From positions 1-64,000 of the forward strand of contig CADCGK010000013.1 in assembly GCA_902800965.1 (NCBI GenBank): a stretch of 64,000 bases of DNA, in the 5' to 3' direction. Below the pieces are notes generated by a model. The model had not been told where the DNA came from. It did not search any database and saw only the letters and a program-made list of their open reading frames with translations. The DNA is from an uncultured Bacteroidia bacterium. GTDB lineage: Bacteria > Bacteroidota > Bacteroidia > Bacteroidales > F082. The position numbers and the translations under genes were made by a program. Position 1 is the stretch's first letter. Every line of letters begins with the position of its first letter. Shown piece by piece: positions 26,373-35,067 of the stretch.

Positions 26373-26398
26373 AAAACCGGCCAAAATCAAGTAAAAAG

Positions 26399-26433
26399 TG
26401 GGAAAAAATGGAAGAAAATGGGGAAAAATGCAG
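26399..26433 (+). promoter_or_regulatory. MraZ operator: 10-bp-spaced TGGNN boxes
   Basis: TGGGA (26399), TGGAA (26409), TGGGG (26419) and a weak TGCAG (26429) are each separated by exactly five A-rich bases. MraZ proteins bind TGGGN repeats with this 10-bp phasing upstream of their own gene. The boxes lie directly upstream of the -7 element, over the -33 region, which fits autorepression. Confidence 0.8.
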
Positions 26434-26441
26434 TAATTTTG
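26434..26441 (+). promoter_or_regulatory. -7 box of the dcw cluster promoter
   Basis: TAATTTTG, 19 bp before the mraZ ATG at 26461 and directly behind the MraZ boxes. Confidence 0.75.
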
Positions 26442-26460
26442 TATCGAAAAACAAAAAGAT

Positions 26461-26919
26461 ATGAGTAACCCTACCGGAACATTCACTTGCAAGCTCGATT
26501 CGAAAGGCAGATTGATGCTGCCCGCCGACTTCAGGGAGCAGCTGGGAAGCCAGGCCGAAGAGGACTTCGTCCTACGTCCAGGCTTGCACGGCACCTACCT
26601 GGAGCTCTATACGGCCAGTGACTGGAACCGTCGCCGCGACATCCTGATGCAAGTCAACACCTTCGACCGCCGCAAGCTCGACATCATGCGTAAATACCTC
26701 GACGGAGTCAAACGCGTGAAGCTCGACGCCAGCGGACGAATCCAGATTCCCAAGGACCTGCTCGACCGCAGCGGCTTGGTCAAAGACATCGTCATCGACT
26801 CCATGTTCACCAACATGGAAATCTGGGACAAGGCCAAGTACGACGAACGCGTCAACGAGATCAGCACCGAAGACCTGGCTCAAGGCGTCGAAGAATTGTT
26901 CTCCAACCTAAACTTCTAA
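26461..26919 (+). CDS. mraZ: Transcriptional regulator MraZ
   Basis: 152 residues with two AbrB-like DNA-binding halves: GTFTCKLDSKGRLMLPADFR (first) and GVKRVKLDASGRIQIPKDL (second). MraZ forms a ring and represses the dcw promoter. First gene of the cluster; its operator-like boxes are seen 60 bp upstream. The TAA stop begins a short CTAACTC heptamer pair that leads into rsmH. Confidence 0.95.
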   Translation: MSNPTGTFTCKLDSKGRLMLPADFREQLGSQAEEDFVLRPGLHGTYLELYTASDWNRRRDILMQVNTFDRRKLDIMRKYLDGVKRVKLDASGRIQIPKDLLDRSGLVKDIVIDSMFTNMEIWDKAKYDERVNEISTEDLAQGVEELFSNLNF

Positions 26920-26930
26920 CTCCTAACTCC
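26916..26930 (+). repeat. Heptamer pair CTAACTC at the mraZ stop
   Basis: Two 7-bp units spanning the mraZ TAA (26917-26919). Shortest member of the array class, so weak alone. Confidence 0.6.
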
Positions 26931-26932
26931 CA

Positions 26933-27826
26933 ATGTATCACATCCCAGTGTTGTTGAACGAGTGTATTGAAGGGCTGAACATCAACCCCGAGGGCACCTA
27001 CGCCGATGTCACTTTCGGCGGCGGCGGGCACTCGCGCGCCATCATGGAGCGACTCAGCACTGGACATCTATATGCGTTCGATCAAGATGAAGATGCCGCC
27101 AAGAACGTCATTGACGACGAACGGTTCACCTTCATCCCGCAGAACTTCAGCTATTTCAAGAATTTCATCCAACTATACCATAACGGCAAGATCGATGGTG
27201 TCATAGCTGACCTCGGCGTCTCCTCCCACCAGTTCGACACTCCCGAGAAAGGGTTTTCCACCCGTTTCGATGGCAAGCTCGACATGAGGATGAGCCAGTC
27301 CAACCCCGTCGATGCCGCCACCGTGGTCAATACATACGACCACGCTGCCCTAACCAAGGTGCTGAGCCTCTACGGCGAGGTGCAGAACGCCCATCTGGTG
27401 GCTTCCGACATCATCATGGCCAGGGAGAGCAGTCCCATCGAGACTACGAACCAGCTCAAGGAGGCCGTACAAAGCCGTCTTCCTCATGGCCGTGAGAACA
27501 AAGTGCTGGCGCAGATCTTCCAAGCCCTACGCATCGAAGTCAACCAAGAGATGGACGCCCTCGAGCGCTTCCTGTCGCAATGCGCCGATGTGCTCAAACC
27601 CGGCGGAAGGCTGGTGGTGCTTTCATACCACTCGCTGGAGGACAGGCTGGTGAAAAACTTCACGAAGACAGGCAACGCAGAAGGCATAGAAGAGAAAGAC
27701 TTCTTCGGCAATGCGCTGACACCTTATATTATTATCAACCGCAAACCCATCGTGCCTTCCGGAGAGGAGATCGCCAACAACAGCCGGGCACGCAGCGCCA
27801 AACTCAGAATCGCAGAAAGGAAATGA
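26933..27826 (+). CDS. rsmH: 16S rRNA m4C1402 methyltransferase RsmH
   Basis: 297 residues. It methylates N4 of C1402 in 16S rRNA with S-adenosylmethionine. Seen: HIPVLLNECIEGL, DVTFGGGGHSRAIM (cofactor loop), IADLGVSSHQFD, RGFSTRFDGKLDMRM-type substrate region, FQALRIEVNQEM, VLSYHSLEDRLVK and the C-terminal INRKPIVPS..E...N.RARSAKLR. Second gene of the cluster, overlapping ftsL by ATGA. Confidence 0.97.
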   Translation: MYHIPVLLNECIEGLNINPEGTYADVTFGGGGHSRAIMERLSTGHLYAFDQDEDAAKNVIDDERFTFIPQNFSYFKNFIQLYHNGKIDGVIADLGVSSHQFDTPEKGFSTRFDGKLDMRMSQSNPVDAATVVNTYDHAALTKVLSLYGEVQNAHLVASDIIMARESSPIETTNQLKEAVQSRLPHGRENKVLAQIFQALRIEVNQEMDALERFLSQCADVLKPGGRLVVLSYHSLEDRLVKNFTKTGNAEGIEEKDFFGNALTPYIIINRKPIVPSGEEIANNSRARSAKLRIAERK

Positions 27827-28170
27827 CCATGAAGAGAGAGAGAAAGAACAAAGCATCCGGGCGCAACACCATCATGAGCATCTTGGGAGGCAGCTTCCTC
27901 ACCAAGGAAGACTTCTCCAAGATCTTCCCCTTCCTGGTCTATCTGACAGTATTGCTGATGCTTATCATCACCAATGCTTACATTGCAGAGAGCACCAGCC
28001 GGTCCATCAAAAAGAACACCACGCTCCTCCGCGACCTTCGCGTGGAATATATCTATGCCAAATCCGCCTACACAAGGGAATCGACACAGAAAGTGCTGAT
28101 CGACAAACTTGCCGATGAAGGCCTGAAAGAGTCATTGGAGACAAGAGTAGTAAGAAAAACTAATAACTGA
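27823..28170 (+). CDS. ftsL: FtsL-like divisome protein
   Basis: 115 residues from the ATG overlapping the rsmH stop (27823; a second in-frame ATG lies at 27829). Basic N-terminus, one membrane helix at about 39-58 (FPFLVYLTVLLMLIITNAYIA), then a periplasmic coiled-coil stretch (KNTTLLRDLRVEYIYAKSAYTRESTQKVLIDKLAD). Position between rsmH and the division transpeptidase identifies it; sequence similarity alone would be weak. The last two codons and stop lie in a TAACTGA array. Confidence 0.85.
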   Translation: MTMKRERKNKASGRNTIMSILGGSFLTKEDFSKIFPFLVYLTVLLMLIITNAYIAESTSRSIKKNTTLLRDLRVEYIYAKSAYTRESTQKVLIDKLADEGLKESLETRVVRKTNN

Positions 28171-28205
28171 TAACTGATAACTGATAACTGACAACTGATA
28201 ACTGA
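28164..28205 (+). repeat. Heptamer array (T/C)AACTGA x6 at the ftsL stop
   Basis: Six 7-bp units fill the ftsL-ftsI gap; one differs by a single base. The ftsL TGA (28168-28170) ends the first unit. TAA and TGA recur in all frames right up to the ftsI ATG. Confidence 0.95.
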
Positions 28206-28207
28206 TA

Positions 28208-30352
28208 ATGAAGCGCGACCCGAAAACGAGATGTTTGATTAGGACCTTTTTGGTTTACCTCGCCGTTTTGGCTGTGGGCGTCCTCATCTTGGTCAAAGCC
28301 GTCATGGTACAGACCAAGGAGGGTGACGAGCTGCGTGCCTTGGCGGACCAGGTGGAGACCAGGTTCGACACGCTGCAAGCTTCCAGGGGCGACATCCTCG
28401 CCTGCGACGGCAGTTTGCTTGCCACCGACGTCCCGATTTTCGAAGTCGGCATCGACCCACAAGTCATTGATGACAGCGTCTTCAACAACGGTGTCGATCA
28501 GCTGAGCAAACAGTTGGCAGGCATGTTCCCGAAAAGGTCGGCGGAACGCTGGAAAACCGGCCTCATCGAGGCGAGAAACAACAACAAGCGCTACTTCCTC
28601 GTCGATCTCAACGTCACCTTGGGCCAATACCGTGAGATGGAGACCTTCGCCATCCTCAACAAGGGCAACCTCAAAGGCGGCCTGACCAAGTCACAGCCCA
28701 AGTTCAAGCGCATCCATCCTTACGGATCGTTGGCAAGCAGAACCATCGGTTATGTCAGCGACGGCAAGCTGGTAGGTCTCGAGAGCGCCTACGACTCCAT
28801 CCTACGCGGCCAGGACGGCCATCACCGCCAGCGCCACCTGCATCATGGCGTCTGGATCCCATTTGAAGACCCGAACAACATCGAAGCTGTTGACGGCAAC
28901 GACATCGTCTCCACCCTTGACATCGGCATCCAAGACATCGCCGAGCGCGCCTTGCGTCATGCTATCGTCGAAAACAAAGCCGAGCAAGGCTGCGCCATCG
29001 TCATGGAAGTGGCTACTGGCGACGTCAAAGCCATTACCAACCTGCAACGCGACAAGCAGACCAACCGCTGCCAGGAGCTCTATAACTTCGCATTGGGCGT
29101 GGGCATCGAACCAGGATCCACCTTCAAGCTCGCCTCCATGCTCGTGCTGCTGGAGAACTTCCCAGACCTCAACATCAACTCCCATATCAACATAGGGAGT
29201 GGTCCCCTGGTCTTCTCTGGCAAGAAAATGTTCGACGACCACACCATACATTCCGACGGACGCGTCACCATTCGCGAAGTCTTCGAGCAGTCGTCCAACA
29301 AAGGCACCGCCAAGCTCATCACCGATTACTTCGGTGCCCATCCAGAACGTTATGTCAACAGCCTCTATGCCATGGGCTTGAACGTCCCGCTAGGCACCGG
29401 CATGGCTGGCGAAGCCAAACCCTACATCAAGCATCCCATCTACGACAAGAACAACTGGGCGAAGACCTCCCTGCCTTGGATGTCGATCGGCTATGAGCTC
29501 AGGTTGCCTCCCCTGCAGATCCTCACTTTGTACAACGCAGTGGCCAACGAAGGCAAGATGCTGAAGCCCCAATTCATCAAAGAAATCAGAAAAGAAGGCA
29601 TCACGCTCCAGACCATGGAACCCGTGGTGCTGAAAGAACATATCGCCTCACAGAAGACCATCGACTCCATCCAGAGCATGATGGAAGGCGTGGTGCTCCG
29701 CGGCACTGCCAAGATGCTTCGCGGCACCGAATACGGCATTGCAGGCAAGACAGGCACGGCCCAGCTCTACAACGTGGAGAAGAAGGCTTACAAGTGGGTC
29801 AACGCCGAAGGCAGGCTGGAACGCGACTACAACGTGACCTTCGTCGGCTATTTCCCAGCGAAGAACCCCGTTTATAGCTGCATCGTCGTGATCAGCAAAG
29901 CCAAAGGACGATTCTACTCCGCCGGTAAGGTCGCTGCTCCTGCCTTCAAGGAAATCGCCGACCGTGTCTATGCCACCAAGATCAAAGGCATGATGGATGC
30001 CGAGGCAAACGACGTCAAAAAAGCCGACAGCACCATCCGACATCAATCTGAGGCAGCGGCTTATCTGGCCGGCATCGGCCTGGATTATACCGACCACTCG
30101 CTGGGCAGTGAATGGACAACGACCTCCTTCTCCAAAGAAGACGGAAAATACGTCATCAGCCCCATGCAGTTCGACTCGCTCAGAGTCCCCAACGTGAAAG
30201 GCATGAACATCACGGACGCCGTCTACCTACTTGAAAACATGGGCTGGAACATCGCCTTTGAAGGATATGGCAAAGTCATGCAACAATCCGTCAAACCAGG
30301 CGACACCCTCCAGCCAGGAAGATTAATCACTCTAACACTAGGAAAGCAATGA
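28208..30352 (+). CDS. ftsI: Division-specific penicillin-binding protein (FtsI/PBP3 type, PASTA)
   Basis: 714 residues. Short cytoplasmic end, one membrane helix ([22 protein letters not shown]), a PBP dimerisation domain, then the transpeptidase with STFK (Ser304-Lys307), SSN (362-364) and KTG (514-516). The C-terminal ~55 residues ([21 protein letters not shown]...LTLGKQ) form one PASTA domain. It makes the septal peptidoglycan crosslinks with FtsW. The stop overlaps murE by ATGA. Confidence 0.95.
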   Translation: MKRDPKTRCLIRTFLVYLAVLAVGVLILVKAVMVQTKEGDELRALADQVETRFDTLQASRGDILACDGSLLATDVPIFEVGIDPQVIDDSVFNNGVDQLSKQLAGMFPKRSAERWKTGLIEARNNNKRYFLVDLNVTLGQYREMETFAILNKGNLKGGLTKSQPKFKRIHPYGSLASRTIGYVSDGKLVGLESAYDSILRGQDGHHRQRHLHHGVWIPFEDPNNIEAVDGNDIVSTLDIGIQDIAERALRHAIVENKAEQGCAIVMEVATGDVKAITNLQRDKQTNRCQELYNFALGVGIEPGSTFKLASMLVLLENFPDLNINSHINIGSGPLVFSGKKMFDDHTIHSDGRVTIREVFEQSSNKGTAKLITDYFGAHPERYVNSLYAMGLNVPLGTGMAGEAKPYIKHPIYDKNNWAKTSLPWMSIGYELRLPPLQILTLYNAVANEGKMLKPQFIKEIRKEGITLQTMEPVVLKEHIASQKTIDSIQSMMEGVVLRGTAKMLRGTEYGIAGKTGTAQLYNVEKKAYKWVNAEGRLERDYNVTFVGYFPAKNPVYSCIVVISKAKGRFYSAGKVAAPAFKEIADRVYATKIKGMMDAEANDVKKADSTIRHQSEAAAYLAGIGLDYTDHSLGSEWTTTSFSKEDGKYVISPMQFDSLRVPNVKGMNITDAVYLLENMGWNIAFEGYGKVMQQSVKPGDTLQPGRLITLTLGKQ

Positions 30353-31815
30353 AACTCAAGGATATATTAGTCAACTGCAATTTGGACGAGATCATTGGCA
30401 AAAAAGATCTCGACATTGCCGATGTGTCGTTCGATTCGAGAAAGGTCTTCGAAGGCACCCTGTTCTTTGCTGTCAAAGGCACCCAGAGCGACGGCCACGA
30501 CTATATCGACATGGCCGTGGAAAAAGGCGCCAAGGCCATCGTCTGCGAGCGGCTTCCGAAAAGCCTGAACGAAAACGTGACGTATATCCGTGTTGCCAAC
30601 AGCGCCTACGTCCTGGGCATGAGCGCCTCCAACTTTTACGGCAACCCCTCGAAATCACTGAAGCTGACCGGCGTGACAGGCACCAACGGCAAGACCACCA
30701 TCGCGACGCTGCTGTATCGACTCTTCACTGAGGCAGGATACGCCTGTGGCCTGCTTTCCACCATCGAGAACATCATCGACCGCGAGGTCATCCCTGCCAC
30801 GCACACCACACCCGACCCCATTGAGCTAAACGCATTGCTCAGGAAGATGGTGGACCGTGGCTGCGAATACGCCTTCATGGAAGTCAGTTCCCACGCGATC
30901 GACCAAAACCGCATCGCGGGACTGCATTTCGCAGGAGGCATCTTCACCAACTTGACCCATGACCATCTCGACTACCATAAGACCATGGCCAACTACCGCA
31001 ACGCCAAGAAGAAATTCTTCGACGACCTGCCGGCAACTGCCTTTGCCCTCACCAACCTCGACGATAAGAACGGAGCCGTCATGCTCCAAAACACCAGAGC
31101 CAAGAAGCTGAGCTATGCGCTAAAACACGACGCCGACTTCAAGGGAGTGGTCTTGGAAAGTCACTTCGACGGCATGCTGATGAAGGTCAACGACAGGGAG
31201 ATGTTCACCCGTCTCGTGGGAGGCTTCAACGCCAGCAACATCCTCGCCATCTATGGCGCTGCCTTGTCGCTTGGCTTCGACCAAGACGAGCTGCTGGTGG
31301 AGATCAGCAAGCTGCAAGGCGCCAACGGCCGCTTCGACATGGTTCACAGCGACTGTGGCGTCGTAGGCATCGTCGATTACGCCCACACGCCCGACGCCCT
31401 CGAGAACGTACTCAAGACCATCAACGAAGTAAAAGGTCAACTGCCAACTGCCAACTGCCAACTGCTAACTGTCGTGGGCTGCGGAGGCAACCGCGACACC
31501 AGCAAACGCCCTGAGATGGCTGCCATCGCTGTCAAACTCAGCGACAAGGTCATCCTCACTAGCGACAACCCACGCGACGAGGATCCCGATGAGATCATAC
31601 GCCAGATGAAAGAGGGCCTCTCTGACGACGACATGCGCAAGACGCTCTCCATCACCGACCGTCGCGAAGCCATCCGCACCGCCGTGGCGCTGTCCAAGAA
31701 AGGCGACATCATCCTGCTGGCAGGCAAAGGCCACGAGGACTATCAGATCATCAAAGGAGTGAAGAGACATTTTGACGACAAAGAAGAATTAACCAACGCA
31801 TTGAAGGAGAAATAA
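30349..31815 (+). CDS. murE: UDP-MurNAc-tripeptide synthetase (meso-DAP adding) MurE
   Basis: 488 residues. The N-terminal UDP-binding domain has VSFDSRKV; the ATPase loop is TGTNGKTT (110-117); the DNPR motif (406-409, DNPRDEDP) marks the meso-diaminopimelate-adding type. Oddity: between KTINEVK and [11 protein letters not shown] lies an extra stretch ([10 protein letters not shown]) encoded by a CTGCCAA heptamer array at 31441-31468, a region where MurE normally has a short variable loop. The frame is intact and the active-site motifs are untouched. mraY follows after 3 bp. Confidence 0.97.
   Translation: MKLKDILVNCNLDEIIGKKDLDIADVSFDSRKVFEGTLFFAVKGTQSDGHDYIDMAVEKGAKAIVCERLPKSLNENVTYIRVANSAYVLGMSASNFYGNPSKSLKLTGVTGTNGKTTIATLLYRLFTEAGYACGLLSTIENIIDREVIPATHTTPDPIELNALLRKMVDRGCEYAFMEVSSHAIDQNRIAGLHFAGGIFTNLTHDHLDYHKTMANYRNAKKKFFDDLPATAFALTNLDDKNGAVMLQNTRAKKLSYALKHDADFKGVVLESHFDGMLMKVNDREMFTRLVGGFNASNILAIYGAALSLGFDQDELLVEISKLQGANGRFDMVHSDCGVVGIVDYAHTPDALENVLKTINEVKGQLPTANCQLLTVVGCGGNRDTSKRPEMAAIAVKLSDKVILTSDNPRDEDPDEIIRQMKEGLSDDDMRKTLSITDRREAIRTAVALSKKGDIILLAGKGHEDYQIIKGVKRHFDDKEELTNALKEK
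31441..31468 (+). repeat. In-frame heptamer array CTGCCAA x3 + CTGCTAA inside murE
   Basis: Four 7-bp units inside coding sequence. Read in the murE frame they give no stop. Same class as the junction arrays, in particular the AACTGCC unit at the end of the murD-like gene. Confidence 0.95.
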
Positions 31816-31818
31816 ACC

Positions 31819-33096
31819 ATGTTATACTACCTGTTTTCCTATCTTGACACCATCGGGTTCCCCGGCGCGAGAATGATCACCTACGTCACCTTCCGCGCTG
31901 TCACCGCCGCCATCCTCGCACTCATCGTCTCCATCTGGTATGGCAAGTATTTCATCAAAAGGATGAAGCGGAAGCATATCGAGGAGACACAACGCGACGA
32001 AAAGTTGGATCCATTCAATGTCAAGAAGACAGGCGTACCCACCATGGGTGGCATCATCATCATCGCAGCCACCCTCATCCCCTGCCTGTTGGTCAGTAAG
32101 CTGCACAACATCTACATGATCCTGATGATCATCACGACCCTCCTCCTCGGTGCCATCGGCTTCGCCGACGACTATATCAAGACCTTCAAGAAGAACAAGG
32201 AAGGCCTCAACGGTTGGGTGAAGATCGCAGGACAAGTCACCTTGGGCCTCATCGTGGGACTGACCTTGCGTTTCAGCCCTGCCGTACAGATGAACGAGAC
32301 CGTACAGCTCAAGATCGAGAACAACCAAGAGATCGTCGTCAAAAGCCCCGACGTCAAGTCAACCCGGACCACCATCCCCTTCCTGAAGAACCACAACCTC
32401 AACTACGCCGACCTTTTCAAATGGACCGGTGAAAACTGGATGTACATCTTAGGCTGGGTCTTCTTTGTGTTGGTCACCGTGTTCGCAGTGGCAGCCGTAT
32501 CCAATGGATCCAACCTGAACGACGGCATGGATGGCATGTCGGCGGGAAATACCGCCATCATGGCGCTTACCATAGGTATCCTAGCCTATATCTCCAGTAA
32601 CGCCCGAACGGCAAGCTATTTCAACCTGATGTTCATCCCCGGCACCGAAGAAGTACTCGTCTTCCTCAGCGCCTTCGTGGGAGCCCTGTTGGGTTACCTC
32701 TGGTACAACTCCTTCCCAGCTCAGGTATTCATGGGCGACACTGGCAGCCTGACCATCGGCGGCATCATCGCCGTGGCGGCCGTCATCATCCACAAGGAGC
32801 TGCTGCTGCCCATCATCTGCGGCGTATTCCTCTTCGAGAGCATCTCCGTCATCCTGCAACGCTTCTATTACAAGACAGGAAAGAAAAAAGGCATCCACCG
32901 CAGGATTTGGAAACGCACCCCCATACACGACCATTTCCGCACTTCGCTCGACTACATCGCACAGGTGGATCCTGGATGCACCGTGAAATACAAAGGCCAC
33001 GGCGACTTGCACCACGAAGCCAAGATCACCATGAGGTTTTGGATTGTGAGCATTTTGCTGGCGGCGTTTACGATATTGACGTTGAAGATTAGATAA
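31819..33096 (+). CDS. mraY: Phospho-MurNAc-pentapeptide translocase MraY
   Basis: 425 residues, polytopic. It transfers phospho-MurNAc-pentapeptide to undecaprenyl phosphate (lipid I). Seen: KKTGVPTMGGIIII, GFADDYIKTFKKNKEGL (catalytic Asp pair), NGSNLNDGMDGMSAG, FMGDTGSLTIGG and the HHH-like end TPIHDHF. Longer than E. coli (about 360), due to an insert at about 155-205 between membrane segments, as in other Bacteroidota. The C-terminal Arg and stop form the first unit of an AGATAAA array. Confidence 0.97.
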   Translation: MLYYLFSYLDTIGFPGARMITYVTFRAVTAAILALIVSIWYGKYFIKRMKRKHIEETQRDEKLDPFNVKKTGVPTMGGIIIIAATLIPCLLVSKLHNIYMILMIITTLLLGAIGFADDYIKTFKKNKEGLNGWVKIAGQVTLGLIVGLTLRFSPAVQMNETVQLKIENNQEIVVKSPDVKSTRTTIPFLKNHNLNYADLFKWTGENWMYILGWVFFVLVTVFAVAAVSNGSNLNDGMDGMSAGNTAIMALTIGILAYISSNARTASYFNLMFIPGTEEVLVFLSAFVGALLGYLWYNSFPAQVFMGDTGSLTIGGIIAVAAVIIHKELLLPIICGVFLFESISVILQRFYYKTGKKKGIHRRIWKRTPIHDHFRTSLDYIAQVDPGCTVKYKGHGDLHHEAKITMRFWIVSILLAAFTILTLKIR

Positions 33097-33125
33097 AAGA
33101 TAAGAGATAAAAGATAAAAGATATA
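33091..33125 (+). repeat. Heptamer array AGATAAA x5 at the mraY stop
   Basis: Units AGATAAA, AGATAAG, AGATAAA, AGATAAA, AGATATA. The mraY TAA is in the first. It fills nearly the whole 34-bp gap to the murD-like ORF. Confidence 0.95.
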
Positions 33126-33130
33126 TAGAG

Positions 33131-33685
33131 ATGAGATACTTATTTGAGAAAACGGAAAACCTGACCAAGCGCAGACCAGAAAACATGGCTTCCAGCATCA
33201 CATCCAAGATTCTGGAAATCAGAAAAGAGAGCATCAAGAACTGTATGGGCGACCTCAACACCCTCTCGCACCGTCAGCAGTACATCGACACCATCGACGG
33301 CGTGATGTACTACGATGACTCGCAGGCGGAAAGCGTCAACGCCACTTGGTTCACCTTCGAGAACATCGTCAACCCTGTGATCTGGATCGTGGGAGGCTCA
33401 TGCCACAACAACTACAGTGAGCTCATCGACACGGCGAAGAAGAACGTCAAGGCCATCATCAGCCTCGGCAACGAGAAAGAAAACATCAAGATGACCTTCA
33501 AAGGTGTGGTAGATGAAATCTACGAAGCCGCATCCATCCACGAAGCCGTCAACATGGCTTCCATCATCGCCAACGAAAACGATCTGGTACTCTTCTCGCC
33601 TGCCTGCAAAGACCAGGAACAAGGCTATGCCGAACGAGGCTGCTCTTTCGTAGAAGAAGTAAAACACTTAACTGCCAACTGTTAA
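33131..33685 (+). CDS. MurD C-terminal-domain protein, catalytic residues lost
   Basis: 184 residues in the murD slot of the cluster. It aligns only with the last part of MurD: from a helix at the end of the central domain (ENMASSITSKILEIRKESI) through HR (47-48), a DSKAT-like stretch, IWIVGG and SPAC. The UDP-binding and ATP-binding domains are absent and there is no upstream room for them (34 bp to mraY, filled with an array). Against E. coli MurD, Lys319 is Gln65, Thr321 is Glu67 and Ser415 is Asp161; GGxDKG reads GGSCHNN. The frame is open and GC/codon use match the cluster, so it is maintained as a protein, but not as a ligase. Confidence 0.85.
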   Translation: MRYLFEKTENLTKRRPENMASSITSKILEIRKESIKNCMGDLNTLSHRQQYIDTIDGVMYYDDSQAESVNATWFTFENIVNPVIWIVGGSCHNNYSELIDTAKKNVKAIISLGNEKENIKMTFKGVVDEIYEAASIHEAVNMASIIANENDLVLFSPACKDQEQGYAERGCSFVEEVKHLTANC

Positions 33686-33703
33686 CTATCAACTTTCAAC
33701 TGA
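33669..33703 (+). repeat. Heptamer array NAACTNN x5 at the murD-like stop
   Basis: Units TAACTGC, CAACTGT, TAACTAT, CAACTTT, CAACTGA. The last residues (LTANC) and the TAA (33683-33685) of the upstream ORF are encoded by the array. Confidence 0.9.
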
Positions 33704-33709
33704 ATTAAA

Positions 33710-35065
33710 GTGAGCTGGATCAACAAGATATTGAAAGGCGACAGGGTCATCTGGGTGGTGATGTTCATCCTCGGTGTCATCTCCTTGCTGGCGGTTTACA
33801 GCGCTACCAGTTCGGAGGCGCATGTCAGGATCGGAGCCTACAACGAGAAGGTCCTCCTAAAGCATGCCGCCACCTTGATCGGAGGTTTCATCATGATGTT
33901 CGTCGCTTCGAAGGTCAACTACCGGCATTATTCGAGAGCCATCGAACTGGTGCTGCTGTTCTGCTTCATCCTGCTGATCTTCACCTACTTCTTTGGCAGC
34001 CGCATCAATGGCGCTTCGAGAAGCATCATGGGATTCCAGACCAGCGAGTTGGCCAAGATCGTTCTCATCACCTATCTAGCCAAATACATTGTCGTCTGGA
34101 ACACAAAAGACTATAGATTCAAGGACTTGATTGTCCCCATCTTCCTGCCCATCATCCTGATTGTGGCGCCCATCTTCCCTGAGAATCTCTCTACCGCTGC
34201 CATGCTTTTCGTGGTCTGCATCGTGATGCTGTTCATCGGACAGATCAAGTTCAGCTATATCATGGCGTTGATCGGCATCGCAGTGTTGGGCATGGGATTG
34301 TACATCCTAACCGACGACATGGTTGCCAGCATCAAACAAAGCAGATATGAGAAGGTAGTGGCCGCCGCCCAACAGCATCCCGAAGACGCCAAGTTGCAGG
34401 AGAGAGCCAAGAAGAAACCGAGGGTCAGCCGTGTGAAGACTTGGCAAGGGCGTATCGAAGCCGCCAGGTTGGAAAAAGAGGCGAAGATCGCCGCTGGTCT
34501 CGACCCAGAGCATTCACCATTGCACATCGACGACCGCAACGCCCAGAAGATGTACGCCAAGATCGCCGTCGCAAGAGGAGGCCTCTTCGGGAAAGGATCC
34601 GGCAAGAGCACACAGCGTAACTTCCTGCCCCAGCCCTTCTCCGACTGCATCTACGCCATCATCATTGAAGAATACGGATTGGCAGGAGGCATCTTTGTCA
34701 TGCTCCTATACATCATCCTGCTCACCAGAGCCATACAAATCATGAGGAAACGACCTCTGAGCTTCGGCGCCATGATGTCGTTCGGCATCGCCTTCATCCT
34801 CATCATGCAAGCCATGATCAACATGGGCGTCTCCACTGGACTGATGCCCGTGACAGGACAGCAGCTGCCCTTCGTCAGCAAGGGAGGCTCATCGATGCTC
34901 ATGACCGGCTTCGCAATCGGGATGATCCTGAGTGTGACCAAGAGCATAGAGAGTGAGGAGTTAGAAGTGAGGAGTGAGGAGGAAAAAATGAAAAGTGAGG
35001 AGTTAGGAGTGGGGAGTGAAGAGGAAACAACTGAACAACTGGAAACTGAACAACTGAACAACTAG
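33710..35065 (+). CDS. ftsW: Septal peptidoglycan polymerase FtsW
   Basis: 451 residues, SEDS family, GTG start (only start in frame at the expected N-terminus SWINKILKGDRVIW). It polymerises lipid II at the septum with FtsI. Seen: LAVYSATSS, SRINGASRSIMGFQTSELAKI, PENLSTA, RGGLFGKGSGKSTQRNFLPQPFSDCIYAIIIEEYG, MGVSTGLMPVTGQQLPFVSKGGSSM. A charged insert of ~80 residues (about 205-285) lies in the large loop. Oddity: the last ~36 residues (SEELEVRSEEE...QLETEQLNN) are encoded by tandem heptamer/octamer repeats, so the original stop seems to have been lost into an array. Confidence 0.95.
   Translation: MSWINKILKGDRVIWVVMFILGVISLLAVYSATSSEAHVRIGAYNEKVLLKHAATLIGGFIMMFVASKVNYRHYSRAIELVLLFCFILLIFTYFFGSRINGASRSIMGFQTSELAKIVLITYLAKYIVVWNTKDYRFKDLIVPIFLPIILIVAPIFPENLSTAAMLFVVCIVMLFIGQIKFSYIMALIGIAVLGMGLYILTDDMVASIKQSRYEKVVAAAQQHPEDAKLQERAKKKPRVSRVKTWQGRIEAARLEKEAKIAAGLDPEHSPLHIDDRNAQKMYAKIAVARGGLFGKGSGKSTQRNFLPQPFSDCIYAIIIEEYGLAGGIFVMLLYIILLTRAIQIMRKRPLSFGAMMSFGIAFILIMQAMINMGVSTGLMPVTGQQLPFVSKGGSSMLMTGFAIGMILSVTKSIESEELEVRSEEEKMKSEELGVGSEEETTEQLETEQLNN
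34955..35065 (+). repeat. Heptamer/octamer arrays forming the ftsW 3' end
   Basis: GAGGAGT, TAGAAGT, GAGGAGT, GAGGAGG, then after a spacer GAGGAGT, TAGGAGT, GGGGAGT, GAAGAGG, then AACTGAAC / AACTGGAA / ACTGAAC / AACTGAAC. All are read in one open frame up to the TAG at 35063-35065, 2 bp before murG. Confidence 0.9.
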
Positions 35066-35067
35066 AT

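Noticed and set aside
28164..28205. CRISPR array or variable-number repeat of CRISPR type
   Set aside because: Units of 7 bp without spacers; no cas genes anywhere in the window.
33097..33130. A frameshift or missed N-terminal part of murD upstream of the 184-codon ORF
   Set aside because: Only 34 bp separate it from the mraY stop, and these are filled by the AGATAAA array; no trace of the other two MurD domains is present in any frame.
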